Source: Archilochus colubris (lineage: Eukaryota > Chordata > Aves > Apodiformes > Trochilidae). From it: a stretch of 64,000 nucleotides of DNA. The position numbers were made by a program, and so were the translations under genes. Positions 13,166 through 25,458 of this stretch are shown here, in pieces. Position 1 is the first letter of the stretch, and each line of letters opens with the position of its first letter. The notes below the pieces were generated by a model, which worked only from the letters and a program-made list of their open reading frames with translations, had not been told where the DNA came from and did no database searches. Location: contig CM041109.1 of assembly GCA_023079485.1 (NCBI GenBank), positions 372,001 to 436,000 of the forward strand. The letters run 5' to 3'.

Positions 13166-13494
13166 GATGGAACCAGATGTCTGACACCCTGGGGACAGCA
13201 TCACCCATGGGAGACACTTGGTTGCCAGACCCCAAACCCTGCCCAGAGACCACCAAGGGGGGTCCAGGCACCCAGAGACCCCACCACCCATGACCCCCAA
13301 GTGCTGCTCCTCACCAGAATCCTGGGTTGAAAATTGCCCCCTCTGAGCCATCCAGGATTTCCATCCCATGTTCCATTTATTGGAACCAATTTGCTGCCAT
13401 AATCCCAGCTCCCTAAAAGGGTGAAATCTCCTCTCAAGCTGCCTGGCAGGGAGAGGGGGCAATGCCAGGTTTGGGAAAAACTCCTGATTTTTCA

Positions 13495-13885
13495 CTCCAG
13501 CCCAGGGGGAGAGATTTGGGGTGTTCAGCCTGGAGAAGAGAAGGTTCTGGGGAGACCTCAGAGCACCTTCCAGTGCCTAAAGGGATCCAGGAAAGCTGGG
13601 GAGGGACTTGGGACAAGGGCCTGGAGGGATGGGATGAGGGGGAAGGGTTTGGAGCTGCAAGAGGGGAGATGGAGAGGAGATCTTAGGAAGAAATTCTTTG
13701 GGGTGAGGGTGCTGAGCCCCAGGTCACCCCCAGAAGCTGTGGCTGCCCCATCCCTGGGAATGTTGGAGGTTGGATGGGGCTTGGAGCCCCCTGGGCAGTG
13801 GGAGGGGTCCCTGCCCATGGCAGGGGGGGCACTGGATGAGTTTTCTGGTTCCTTCCAACCCAACCCATTCCATGATTCTCTGGTT
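13495..13885 (+). mobile_element. CR1 LINE fragment with unexpanded seed
   Basis: Same subfamily as the array-bearing copies, but the site reads GGAGAAGAGAAGGTTCTGGG with no array. Ends in CCTTCCAACCCAACCCATTC. Confidence 0.88.
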
Positions 13886-13924
13886 CTGGATCTCACACCG
13901 AGTTCTCATTATTTGTATCATATA

Positions 13925-14175
13925 TTCTCATTAGAGAGTGGCTTGAAAGTGGAAAAGGGGAAATGGAGGTTGGACATTAGGGAGAAATTCTTTGGGGTGA
14001 GGGTGCTGAGCCCCAGGTCACCCCCAGAAGCTGTGGCTGCCCCATCCCTGGGAATGTTGGAGGTTGGATGGGGCTTGGAGCCCCCTGGGCTGTGGGAGGG
14101 GTCCCTGCCCATGGCATGGGGGGCACTGGGGGGGGATTTAAGGTCCCTCCATCCCAGGATTCTGTGATAAATTCC
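13925..14175 (+). mobile_element. CR1 LINE 3' fragment
   Basis: Runs from GGAGGTTGGACATTAGGGAG through GCTGTGGCTGCCCCATCCCT to the 3' end near GGATTTAAGGTCCCTCC, directly following the previous CR1. Confidence 0.85.
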
Positions 14176-17100
14176 CATTCCCTGGTTCAGCTGAGCAGCA
14201 CCAGGGTCCCCTCCAAGCCTGCAGGATGATGCTGCAGGTACCAGAGGAGACCTCAGCCCAGGGACAGTCACTGTCCCCAGGAAGGAGACAAGGCAAAGGT
14301 TGTTCCTCACAGCCCACAGGGACATTTGTCACCATTTTAAGCCAGCTCAGCCACCTCTGGTGACACCAATACTGAGACCTCAGCCCTGGGGACAGGATGG
14401 GCTCAGGGGCTGCACTGGGGAAATCAAAAAAAAAATAAAAAAGAAATCATCTGGCTGGTCTAAATACCTCACCTACTTTTGAAATTATGATTTATTTCAA
14501 ATTTTTGTCTGCCCTGCCAGTAGAAACTCCTGCTGCAGCACCATGCTCAGGGTGGGGGAGGATTTCAGGTTTTACAACCCAAAAATTCCAGACAGAAACC
14601 CAGAAACACTGCCAGTTTTTTTGCTAAAATCAACTCCTTGATCCAACTTCTTTAATTTAACCTATTTACTTTTTTCCTTGTTTTTTTTTTTTTAACAAAA
14701 CCCCTTTTTTTTTTTTCTTTTTCCACACTCCTCCCTCCCCCAAAATTTTGCATGCTTTGGTAGGAAACTCTCACTGAGCCCACAAACATCAGAAAATGAG
14801 GAAAACCAACCCAAACCAATCTGACCCCATAAATATTCCCCACCTACAGGACATGGGATTCCTGGGTATTTTGTCTCTGTGGCACCTACCAATTTTTCCC
14901 TGAAGTCTTCCAATAATTGGAAAGGAAAAATTATATTTAAAAATATAATTAAAAAAAGAAAGATTTAAGTTCATCTTCAAAATGAGGAAGAAAAGGGGGG
15001 AAAAAATGCTTTCTAAAGGGATGGAAAAAAGTCCTAATGTCCCAAAAGGCACTTCCATGTCCAAGGAAGAGGTGACAGCCCCAGGGGGGGACATCAGGGC
15101 CCTGGGTGCTGCCTTCCAAATCTTTTTTTTTTTAAATATAAAAATTAATTTTTTCCTGCCTGCTTCTCACCCCCCCAAAAATAAAATAAACAAATCAGGA
15201 GGTCCCCCAGCACCCTGACTCCCACCCACACCCCCAGCCATATGGGGAAGGGAGAGGAGGGGGGGGCAATGGGAGCCACCTCCTCCTGGAAGTGGTTTTG
15301 GGTTTGCACCGGACGCTTTGCTGGAAGCTTTCTGAAGTTCTGGAGGAGAGAAATGTTTTCCTCCTCCTCCTCCTCCTCCTCCTCCTCCTTGCCCCAAAAT
15401 AGGGCATTTAATGACCACCTTCCCAACCCCAACCCAACGCTGACTCAAGGGAGGAGGTGGCAACGCTTCAACCCAGTGGAAGCCCTCGCACGGCTTTGAC
15501 CTTGAGCTCTTGATGCCAGCAAGACCCAGGCAAGGTGGGGGCAAGGTCAGCGTGGATGGGAAGCCCTCAGCTCCCTCCTTTTTGCCTTTCAATTAACCCT
15601 TTTTTTTAATTAAAGCAAAGAGGGGCAGGGAGGAGGGCACCGCCGAGCCCCTGGGTGTGCGGACAGCAAGGGGGAGAAAAACCCCAATGGGTAATTGTAG
15701 GGTGGGAAATGATCCATCCTCCTCGGGATGGGAGGAAATGGGTGGCCCTGGAAGGGGCCAGTCCAGCTCCTCAAGGTGACCACAGTGGCTCCTGGGTGGT
15801 GGCTGCTGGAGCCTGACACATCCCAACGTGGCCATCACCCTCCCCTACCCACCCATCCGCGGTTTCTGCCGATTCGGGATTCATTTGAGCAGGGAAGGAA
15901 AGGTGGGAATGCTTCCCGTGGGGACTGGAGGGGCACAAGGACATTTAGAGCCCAACTGGGTGGCACCCAGCACCCAGGAACTGGACCCCAGCAGCCAAGC
16001 ACAACCAGGACACGTCACCACATGTGGCAAAAAGGACGCCGGCAGCAAGGAACCACAGCTCATCCATCCCAACCAGACAGAGGGGAAGGGGCTCTGAGAG
16101 CTTGGGAATTGGGGAGCAGCTGCTGCACCCCCCACCCGTGGTGCAAACCACGGAAAAAAACAGGACAAACTTCCCCTCCCTCCCCCTCAAAAAAAAAATA
16201 AAACCCAGCACGGCTCGAAGGCTCCACTCCCCCCATCTTTATAGCCACCACTTAGAATCGTACAGCCCACCCTCCTCAAAAAAAAAAAAAAAAATTGATT
16301 TCCCACGTATTTAACAAGCCCTGGCTCCAGGTGGGATCCTTTATAAATTAAAAAAAATAAAATAATAAATAAAAAAAATATTAAAGGCTGCAAGGTCTCA
16401 TCCGTTTCTCGAGCGGTGGGGAGACACCAGGAGTGAGGGGAAAGGGAAAAATTAAATAAAAAAAAAACCCCCACAAGCAAAGCAAACTGGAGTGCAAGAT
16501 GAAAAGCGACAGATCTGTAGAGGTAGAGCTGCTGGCAGGCAGACGGCCAGATCCATCTTGAAAGCAAAAGCAAACTGCTGCTCAAACAAGGCAGAGGGAA
16601 AAACCTTGAGGTCTTCCGGCACTGCCTAAGCTCTGATCAAACAAAATTATTAACAAATTTCAGCTTTTTTGTTGTTGTTGTTGTTGCAAGCGTCGCTAAT
16701 TAAAGGAAAAAAAAAAAAAAAAAGCGAAATAATATTAAAAATCATATTAAATAGAAAACTAAAACCTGACCCTGAAAGGTCCAGGGGATGGGAACGTAAC
16801 AAACTGGGCTTGATGCATCCCATGGCCCTGCCACCACTTGGAGGGCGAGTGTGGCCGTGGGCACCCGGCCTGGCCACGGGTTTCCGTGCCTCTCCTTCCT
16901 CCCCAGCCTTCCTCCTCTTCCTCCTCCTCCTCTTGCCCCTGCTCTGACTCAGTTTTTGCTCCCCCCCCCCCCCCTCCCCGTCCCTTCCTGGGAGCAGGAC
17001 TGTCAGATGCTATAGAGTCACCTCTGAACTCCAGCCTCCAGGAACTGCCAGAAAAGCTGGAAAAAGAAGAAAAAAGTCTCCGGGCCGAGGAACTCGCCCT

Positions 17101-20099
17101 CCCAACAGATGGGATGGCCACAGGGCAAGGCAGAGGGGGATATTTTTAGCTCCGGTTACAGATGGGGAAGTCCGAGCCGGCGTCTACACGGCAGCCCCTG
17201 CTCGCTCGCCCGCCCGCCCCGGGGCCACCTCCAATGCGCTCCCGGCTATTAACGGGATTTAACGGGATGCTTCCTGCTCACTTCCCAAGCCTCAGGCATC
17301 GCCTGCCCGGGGAGCTCTGCACCGGCCACCCGGTGGTCCAGAAAAGCGATGATGCCAGCAGGGACACGCCGTGTCCCCACGTCCCTTCCCCAAAACGAGC
17401 CGCATCCCAAGGTGGGTCTCCTCCAGCCTGACCTCTGCCTTGGAAAAATAGGAAGGAAAAGCCATTTCTGCCTCTCTGACGGTTTTTTTGAAGGTTTAAC
17501 CAGCTCGCCCAGGCTCACAGTGGCAGAGCCCTCCCCTCCTGCTCAAGGCCCTGCTGGTGGCATCACCCCCATTGCTGGTTTTGCATCTTTCCTCCACTGC
17601 TGGAATCACCCAGGGCCTGCACCAGCACGGACACCTCCCTGCCCAGCAGCTCCCAGCACACACCAGTACCGTGGCACCGGGGTCCTGCTCCCCAGTTTTT
17701 GTGTCTGACACTTTGGGCTTTGTTCTCCCTCGCACAAAAGCCGCTGGCGCCGCTGGCCTGGCAGCACGGAGGGACCTCGAAGTGCATGTGCTTTATGACC
17801 ATATTTAGGCTCCTTGACGTTGCCAGAGTGGCAGTAAAGGGCCCCGGCACTAAATGAGAATCAGACCCCACTTGTTTCACTTGGCAGCCTGGGAAAAATC
17901 CACCCTGGGGACTCCAGCACCATCCCTGCCTCCACCCTGCCCACGCGGGGACGGGATAAATTCACAGGAGTCCCCCACGGCCGGACTCCCCGAGCAGAGC
18001 TGACAGCCCCATGAGCAGGGGACGGGAGAGGACAGGGGGGAAATTAACCCCATGAACCACCACCCTGCTTTCCAGAGCAAGACAGAAGCCTGGGGAAGCA
18101 AAGGGACTTGCCCAAGGTCACCCCCTGACAACGCCGGCACTTCCCAAGGTCCCCAGAGCCCCCAGGACCGAGGACACGGGGGGATGTGACCACGCGGGGA
18201 TGTGACCACCCGAGGATGTGACCACCCAAGGCGAGGAGCCCCCTCAGTTTGGGGGGAACCCGGGGAGGAGTGGGAGCACGGAGCCACCAGATGGACCCTC
18301 CAACACTGACCCCTTAAATCCCCGTCGCGGCGGCACCGGCGGCACCGGTGAAACCCAAGTGGTGGCCCCCAGAGCTCGGAGGCCACGGGGCCACCTGCTC
18401 CCAACCCGGCACAACTGCGGCTGCCTCAGCCTGGCAAAGCCACGACAACTGCAGGGGCTGAAGGGCAAAGTTGGGAGGGGAGGAAAGGAGAAGCCACGGG
18501 GCCTTTCCCGAGGTCTGTGACCTTCAGGAGCCCCCGGGCAGGGCAGGCAGCTGAGGCTGAGCTCCCAGGGGACACACAGGCACTGCCTCAGCTGGGGTGA
18601 CCGCTACCAAACCAGCCCAGGGAAGGAAAGAAAAAAATCCAGAATAAACCTTACCTACAGCCAAACCCCACGGCGGGGATGAGGGGGATGCAGCTGCCTC
18701 AGTGTCCCTGTCACACGGAGTCAGGCACAGCCCTGTCCCCACCAGCACTGTGCTTTCAGGCTTGGCTGCCCCGGGACAGGGGTTTAGGAGAAAACACCCC
18801 CCCCTTGGGGGAGGAACCCCAGGCCCCAAATCCACGTGGAGCTGCTTCACTGCAGAAGAAGCTTGGGAGCAGCAGGATCAGCCCAAACCCAGCCAGGGCA
18901 GGGGGAAATGGGGAGAGGGGCTGGGGGAGCTCACACTGGCTTGTGCTCCACTTACCCCCATCCCTACCCAGACCCCTGCCCACAATCTGTGGGGGGGGGA
19001 CCCTGACAAAAATGTGTGGCAGCTCCCAAGAGCCAGGAAGGATGGGGGAGAGGGGACACCCAAGGGGGGGGGAGGGGGGACACCCAAGGGGTGCAAGGGA
19101 AGAGGGGCGAGTGTGTGTGTGTCGCTGGGTGTGTGCTGCAAGGGGAGAGGGGGGGGGCAGAATAATATAAATAAAAAAATAAAAGCCAGCAACAAAGCCA
19201 AGGGGCGAGCTGCAGGGAAGCAGATAAGCTGCTGGCAAACAGGCGTTACAGATGCTAACCAGCCCCCAGCTGCCGGGACACCCTGTCCCCCATGTCCCCC
19301 TCCTTGGACTGCCACGCCGGGGAAATGCTCATCCTGCCAGGGAGGCCCTTAAAGGGTTGGGGGCTGTGTGGGGGGGGGACCGGGGGCTTTGCCCCCCACC
19401 GCGGCACCTCGCTCCGGGTCGCTGTCAAATGGCAGCCACGGTGCTGTGTCCCCAGTGTCGCCTGTGTCCCCACTGCCACCACCGGCCCCGAGGAACAAAC
19501 AATCACAGCTGTCAGCTCCCGAGCCGGCACCCGGCCAAGGCGCTGAGGCTCCGGGACTCATTTTACCTCCAGCTCTCCAAAAAGCTGCTCACGCCAATCA
19601 AACCCCGGCCCCCCAACCCCCCCTCAACCCATCGGCACCCCCAGCTTCGCTGGTGGCCCCTTTCTCCCCCCCCCGTACAGCACCCTAAGCATCACCCCAC
19701 ATCCCCAGAGGGGTGAAGCACCCCCCAAAAGCTGCCGGGCCGCCCCTACCTCCCCCTCCGTCCCACGGGGGCTCGTGGCTGGGTTTGGGGACTGTCACCG
19801 CGGGGGGGGGGGGTGATGTAGCCCCAAAGTGGGGTGAGCACCCCGCTGTGTTGCTTCGCACCCCCACCCCCCCCCCATCAGCAGCACCCAGAGGAAACCA
19901 TCAGCGACGCAGACAGCACACGCGTGTCCCCCCACACACACTCCCCGCGTCCCCCTCCCCATCTCACCTGTCCCCCCGCAGAGCCCAGGACGAGGAGGAG
20001 ACGCCGCTTCCCCCTCTGCTCCCTTCTACCTCCTTCACCTCTTCACCATTTTGGTGACGGGTTTGTTTTGAAGCGGCGGCGGTGGGGGGGGGGGGACAA
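14176..20099. other. unique sequence, possibly first intron of a minus-strand gene
   Basis: No coding exon recognised. Short A/T runs, a GAG/CTC trinucleotide run (15360-15390) and a CpG-richer patch at about 17160-17360. If the CpG island at 20.1-20.65 kb is a minus-strand promoter, this stretch would lie in its first intron. Open frames here lack known motifs. Confidence 0.5.
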
Positions 20100-20650
20100 G
20101 AGGGGGGGAGGATGTGCTCTGCTCTCCGCCCCTGCCGGCTGCGCGCTCCGGCCGCGCTCCACCGCCCATCCCCTCCGCCTCGGGGCGGCACCGCGCACCG
20201 GGGGAGGGGGTTGGGGAATGAAGGGGGGGGCTTTGGAGGGGGGGGTGAGCTAGGAGACGGGGGTCCCCCCCCCACTATAAACACACACACAAACCGAGCA
20301 CCCAACGACGGGCGGGGCGGGCGCTGCCGATCTCTCGGAAGTAATCGCGAAGACGTTAAAAAAAATAAAAAATAATAAAAAAAAAGCAAATATAACAATT
20401 TAAAGAAAAAAAAATAAACACCCCAAGGTTAAAAATAATATTTAAGAAAAATGTAAAGGCGCGATAGAAGGAGGGGACACCCACCTTGAGCGGGGCGCGG
20501 AGCCCAGCCGCCTGCCCGGGCTGCCGCGGAGCCGGCGGGAGCGACCATGGCCGGGCCGGCCCAGCCCCGCGTCAGCCGCGGCGCAGAGCGGGAGCCAATG
20601 GCCGAGGAGGCGCGGAGGAAGCGGAGAGGGAGAGGGCAGAGCCGGGAATG
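20100..20650. promoter_or_regulatory. CpG island, candidate promoter
   Basis: The CpG-densest stretch of the window, with GC boxes (GGGCGGGGCGGG near 20320) and a CCAAT box at 20595-20599, which reads ATTGG on the minus strand as is usual upstream of NF-Y-dependent starts. Together with the donor at 20484 it suggests a minus-strand start. By human gene order MEF2D is expected here, but this is inference. Confidence 0.6.
20485..20590 (-). other. candidate first exon with strong splice donor (possibly MEF2D)
   Basis: On the minus strand the CpG island contains CGCTCAAG/GTGGGTGT, a near-consensus donor, about 110 bases after the inverted CCAAT box. It includes an ATG in good context (GGCCATGG, minus-strand ATG at 20548-20546) with an open frame up to the donor, so it could be 5' UTR with an upstream frame or a short coding start. 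The 5' limit is a guess. Confidence 0.35.
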
Positions 20651-20659
20651 GGCGGGGGG

Positions 20660-21470
20660 CGTTGGGCGGAGAGGAGGGGGAGAGGGATGGGGGGATGGGG
20701 GGGGGGGATAGGGATGGGGGTTAGGGACGAGGGGGTGGGGTGGGGGGGGATAGGGATGGGGGGTTGGGGGTAGGAGGTTGGGTTGGGGGGGGATAGGGAT
20801 GGGGGGTTACGGGGGGCTAGGGATAGGGGGGTTAGAGCCGAGGGGGCCTAAGGAACGAGGGGATTAGGGACGGGGGGGTTAGGGGCAGGAGGGTGGGGTG
20901 GGGGGGAATAGGGATGGGGGGTTGCGGGGGGGTTAGGGATAGGGGGGTTAGAGCCGGGGGGGGGGTTAGGAACGGGGGGGTTAGGGATGGGGGTGGTTTA
21001 GGGACGGGGGGGTTTAGGGACGGGGGTTGGAGGCGGTTAGGGATGGGGTTTGGGGGGGGTTAGGGATGGGGGGGTTAGAGACGGGGGGGTTTAGGAACGG
21101 GGTAGGGGGGTTAGGGATAGGGGGTTAGGGGCAGGAGGTTGGGGGGGGTTAAGGACGGGGTTTGGAGGGGGTTAGGGATGGGGAAGTTGGGAGGGGTTAG
21201 GGTTGGGGGCTTAGGGATTGGGGGGCTGGGGAGGGGGGTGTTGTGGGGGGGGTTAGTGATGGGGGGTTTAGGGGTTTAGAGCCGGGTCTGGGGGGGCGCA
21301 GAACAGGGAAGAGAGCTGGGGGGGAAGAGCCAGAGCTAGGGGGGAGGGGGGGAAGCAGAGGAGGAGGAATGGGGATATAGGGGAGAGAGCTGGGGGAGCC
21401 AGGGGCAGAGCTGGGGCTGGGGGAGAGGCAGGGGGATGAGGTGGGGGGGGGGGTCCGGGAAACTTGGGGT
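20660..21470. repeat. G-rich minisatellite with telomere-like GGGGTTAGGGA units
   Basis: About 800 bases of irregular GGGGGTTAGGGATGGGG and GGGTTTAGGGACGGGG units, with many TTAGGG motifs separated by variable G runs. It begins just outside the CpG island. Confidence 0.9.
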
Positions 21471-21765
21471 GGGGAGGGTGAGGGAAGTAGAGCTGGGGGA
21501 CTCGGGGGGAGCAGAATGGCGCTCAGGGAGGGCAGAGCTGGATTGAGGGGGAGAGAGATGGGGGAGTTGGAGAGTGGGCAGGGATGGGGTGGAGGGGGCA
21601 GAGATATAGCTGGGAGGGGAGATGGAGGTGAGGGAGAGCTGGGAGGGGGACGAGTCAGGGGAGCAGAGTGGGGGGAATGGGGGGGTGAGGGAGAGCAGAG
21701 CCTGGGCTGGGGGGAAAGGAGTCAAGGCTGGGGTTGGGGACAGAGCTGGGGCTGAAGAGGAAAAA
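21471..21765. repeat. G/A-rich low-complexity tract
   Basis: Continues the G-rich region with GAGAGCTGGGGG and GGGAGCAGAG motifs. Not a clear tandem repeat. Confidence 0.7.
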
Positions 21766-24234
21766 GCCATGACCCCCTCCCCCTGTCCCACCCGCAGAGT
21801 CACAGCCCCACTCGTGTTGGGACTTCTCCACGGTACTTCCCCCCTCGGGCAGCCCACCGGGGGGATGGGGTTTTGCTCGGAGCCCCATCAGGGAGGACCG
21901 AGCACAGGGCAGTGGGGTCGGTGTGGTTCAGATGTCACTGTCCCAGCCCTGGAACCCAGGCTCAGGACACCTTGGTCACTGCTGGTCCTGGGGAAGGGGC
22001 TGGTTCTGCTCCAGGGGGGCTGGATCCAGGTCCTGAGGGCCGGGACCACGCTGAGCCCACAGCTCATTGTGTTCCCTATCCTAAACTCCTCCTGTAGCTA
22101 CAACCCCAAAAACTGCTCTGTGGTTACCCTCCAGAAATCCAACCTGTTGAGCAATGACTCTCAGTGACAGTTGGGGGCTGAGGATTGCAGCAGGACACTT
22201 GTTTTTTGGGTTTTTTTTTGTAATTATTATTATTTTAATTTTATGTTTATATTTTTATTTATTATTTATTTTATACATATTAAATTTATATATTTATTTA
22301 TTTTACATTTCTTTTTATAAATATATGTTTCTTTTATTTTATTTTATGACTCCCAGTGACAGTTGGGGGCTGAGGATTGCTGCAGGACACTTGTTGGTTT
22401 TTTTTAATTATTATTATTTTTATTTTAGGGCCTTGGGGACCTGGTGCTGTCTCCATCTCACCTGGTGTCACCCATGGGTGCTGGCTGTGGATGGGGTTGG
22501 TGGCTGGAAGGATGCACCCCTGAGGGTCACCTCAGGTCCTTGCTCCACGTGCTCCCCTGTGCCACAAGAAGCAACAGGAACAAAAATCAAACTGGATCAA
22601 GCTGGTGCCATGGTTGGAGATGTTCCCTGAGTCCCCCTGAGCAGGGGACGTGCATCCCACCTTCCCATCCAAGCAGCGTGGGGCTGGCACCCCCCTGGTG
22701 CCCCAGGGGACAGTGATGCCCAAGTGATGCCACACACAGAGCCACGAGGGGCTGGGGACAAGGATGTCCCACCCCAGCTGGGAGCACAGAGCCCACGGGT
22801 GCTCCCAAGCATCCCTGAAGCACAAAAACACCCGTGGGGGAGCTGCCTTTGGGTTTTTACCAAACTGCATCCCCTAACCTGGTAGCAACACGGCGTCCTC
22901 CAGCACCAACCTTCTGGCTTCCCCATGGCACAGGGAAAAAAAAAACAAAACCAGTTCCCACCCCAAATGTTAAGGGTGAATTTGGGAATGTGGGTCCCCT
23001 GGGGGTGGTCCTGGCAGTCGGCTCTTCCTTCATCCCCATCCCGTGCTGGGAGAGCAGCGAGAGGTTCCCTGGTGCTGGTGACTCAGAGCAGGGGAAGGTT
23101 TTGCAAGAGGCAGGGAGTGGGAGGAGGCTCAGTGGATGCCTGGGAAGTAGGAGGTGAATTTTGGGATTTAGCCAAGGTGTGCGGGGGGCCAGGCTGGAAG
23201 GCAGGGAGCAAATGGCAAGGGGAGCTGGGCCAGGGGGTCCTGCTCTGTGCCTCCCCAGGGATGCTCAGGGTTGGGATGGGCTTTCTGGCTCGCTCCACCT
23301 TCCCCTGTGTTAATTTGGGCCAATTTGGGATAATTAAAGACACAAATTGCTCCATTAAGGATGGATCTGACCCCACTGCCACTGGTGGCATGGGCACCAC
23401 TGCCACCGTCCCTCTGACTTGGTGACACACTTCCCCTGCTGGCTCCTTCCCCCATCAAAATACATATTTCTAGTGGACTTTTCAGCGTTTTTGGCTTTTT
23501 GGGGCTGTTTGTTGTCAGTTAGTTAGTTTGTTATATTTATTGTTAGAAATCGGACTATTTTTAGCAGGCTGTTGGTTTAGATAGAGATGGGATTAGTCAT
23601 CTCACCAAGAGCTGTTTGCTGTCTCTCCTCAAGGATTCTCTGGGGTTTGTTTTCCAATCAACTGAGCTCATGGATCCAAAGAAATAAAAAATAAAAATAG
23701 TCATAATGAAGCACAGCAGCCGAGCTCCGGTGCCTCTCCACGAGCTCCAGGAGGTGGAAACCAGGGCAGGATCCAACCCAGGATATTTATGAGACGAGAA
23801 CATTACTATGAACCTCAAAGTATTTTGGAAAGTCAGTTTGAGCTCTTTTTTATTTTTTTTTTTCCCCTCTCTTGGGAACCAAATGCTGAGTAACTCCCTT
23901 CCCACAGCAGGCTGGGGGCTCTCTACAGCTGGGACACAGCCTCTTGACACTGGAAATGGCTTTCTCTTGCCCTCTGCCAGTGGGGAACCAGCTCTTCCAA
24001 GGGATGCAGCCACCTCCATCCCCAGGCTAGGGCTGCCAAAAACCTCAAGTGTGGAAAATATTTAAATATTTCCTTCTTTCCCTGCACCAGAGGGGGAGAG
24101 GAGCTGGCTCAGGGTTGGTTTCAAAGGCAAGAAGCTGAGTCCCAAAGCATCCTGCTCTCCTCGCTGGGATGTTTGGTCCCTTCTTTGCCACCCTTCCTCC
24201 CTCTGAGCTGAGCAGGGGGGAGGCTGAAGGAAAG
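21766..24234. other. unique non-coding sequence with a 192-bp spaced duplication
   Basis: No coding feature recognised. A block beginning GACTCTCAGTGACAGTTGGG at 22156 recurs at 22348, each followed by T-rich sequence, with an AT-rich spacer. Confidence 0.55.
22156..22430. repeat. tandem duplication with 192-bp period
   Basis: Two copies of an approximately 55-base unique block plus T-rich tail, starting at 22156 and 22348, differing at a few positions. Confidence 0.85.
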
Positions 24235-24520
24235 GGGGTCGGGCTCTGCTCCCAAGGAACAAGGGATGGGACAAGAGGAACGGCCTCAAGCTGTGCCAGG
24301 GGAAGCTTAGAATGGAGCTTGGGAACAATTTTTTCCCTGGAAAGGGTTGTCAGGGCCTGGCCCAGGTCTCCATCATCCCTGGAGGGGTTTCAGAGCCCTG
24401 GAGATGTGGGGCTGAGGGACATGGGGGGGTGGTGGGGACTGGGCAGGGATGGGGGAAGGGTTGGGCTGGCTGATCTGAAAGGTTTTTTCCAACCCAAACC
24501 ATTCCAAGATTCTTTAAAAA
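24235..24520 (+). mobile_element. CR1-type LINE fragment, second subtype
   Basis: The order AGGAACGGCCTCAAGCTGTG, CCCTGGAAAGGGTTGTCAGG, CATCATCCCTGGAGGGGTTT and a tail TTTTTTCCAACCCAAACCAT is CR1-like and recurs inverted at 27.55-27.84 and 59.5-59.8 kb. Confidence 0.8.
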
Positions 24521-24829
24521 AAGATCAGAGCCAGATGCAAGGAGGCATCGAAGTCTGCAGCAGGGAGGTGCCACCACCAGCACCTTGGGGTGCTGCAGAG
24601 CTGAGAGATGAAGGAGGGGGGGACATGGGTCCCCACACCAGCCCTGGGTCACCTGGACCCTGACTCCGGGGCTGTGTGGCCATGTTCTCAGCAGGGACAG
24701 GATCCAGGGCTGTGCCAGGAAGATTCATTCCAGGTTAAATCCAGGAGCTCCTCTGTCACCCTCTGGAGAGCCCCCGGGGTCCCTGCCAGCTCCACTCCCT
24801 GTGGCACCCACGATGTGCCAGGGCAGGGT

Positions 24830-25060
24830 GACATTCCCAGGGGTGGGTGACATACCCAGGGTGGGTGACAGACCCAGGGGTGGGTGACAGACCCAGGGGA
24901 GGGTGACATGGCCAGGCCAGGGTGACATTCCCAGAGGTGGGTGACATACCCAGAGGAGGGTGACGGTGACATACCCGGGGTGGGTGACATACCCGGGGTG
25001 GGTGACAGACCCAGGGGAGGGTGACAGACCCAGGGGAGGGTGACATGGCCAGGGGAGGGT
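24830..25060. repeat. 17-18 bp GGTGACATACCCAGGGT minisatellite
   Basis: About 13 imperfect copies of a unit reading GGGTGACAKACCCAGGG. Confidence 0.92.
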
Positions 25061-25450
25061 GAGGAATGGTGCAGAGACTCGCGGGGGGTGGTTGAGGGGG
25101 GGAGGTGACAAGGGTGGCACACGTGCGGTGACAACTCCGGGAGGGGACATACAGAATCGTCACCTTCACGTGGCCCCCCCGGGCCCCCCCCCCCGACCCC
25201 GGGGATTATTTACCCTGGCAGCTGGCGGGGGCCCCAGTATTTAGGGGGAGGGGGGGGGGGACACAAATAACCTCGCACGGAGCCGAACCGCGACGATGCA
25301 CCCCGGGGACCCTGCGGGTGACATCTTCCCCCTTATGTCCCAGCCATATACCACCCCCCCCCACACCCTCCCCTGCATCCCCCCCGCTCCCCATCCCCTC
25401 CTCCCAGTCCTCCCTCCCTCTCCCCGTCTAAATTCTCCCACCGCGGCCAT

Positions 25451-25458
25451 TGACGTCA
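25451..25458. promoter_or_regulatory. palindromic CRE TGACGTCA
   Basis: A perfect full CRE lies in a CpG-containing patch (CCATTGACGTCATGATGGCG). With no exon or start attached, it is only a candidate CREB/ATF site. Confidence 0.35.

Noticed and set aside
20486..20773. Plus-strand Arg/Gly-rich 95-codon frame in the CpG island
   Set aside because: Composition only reflects GC content and the G-rich minisatellite. The splice donor and CCAAT orientation favour the minus strand.
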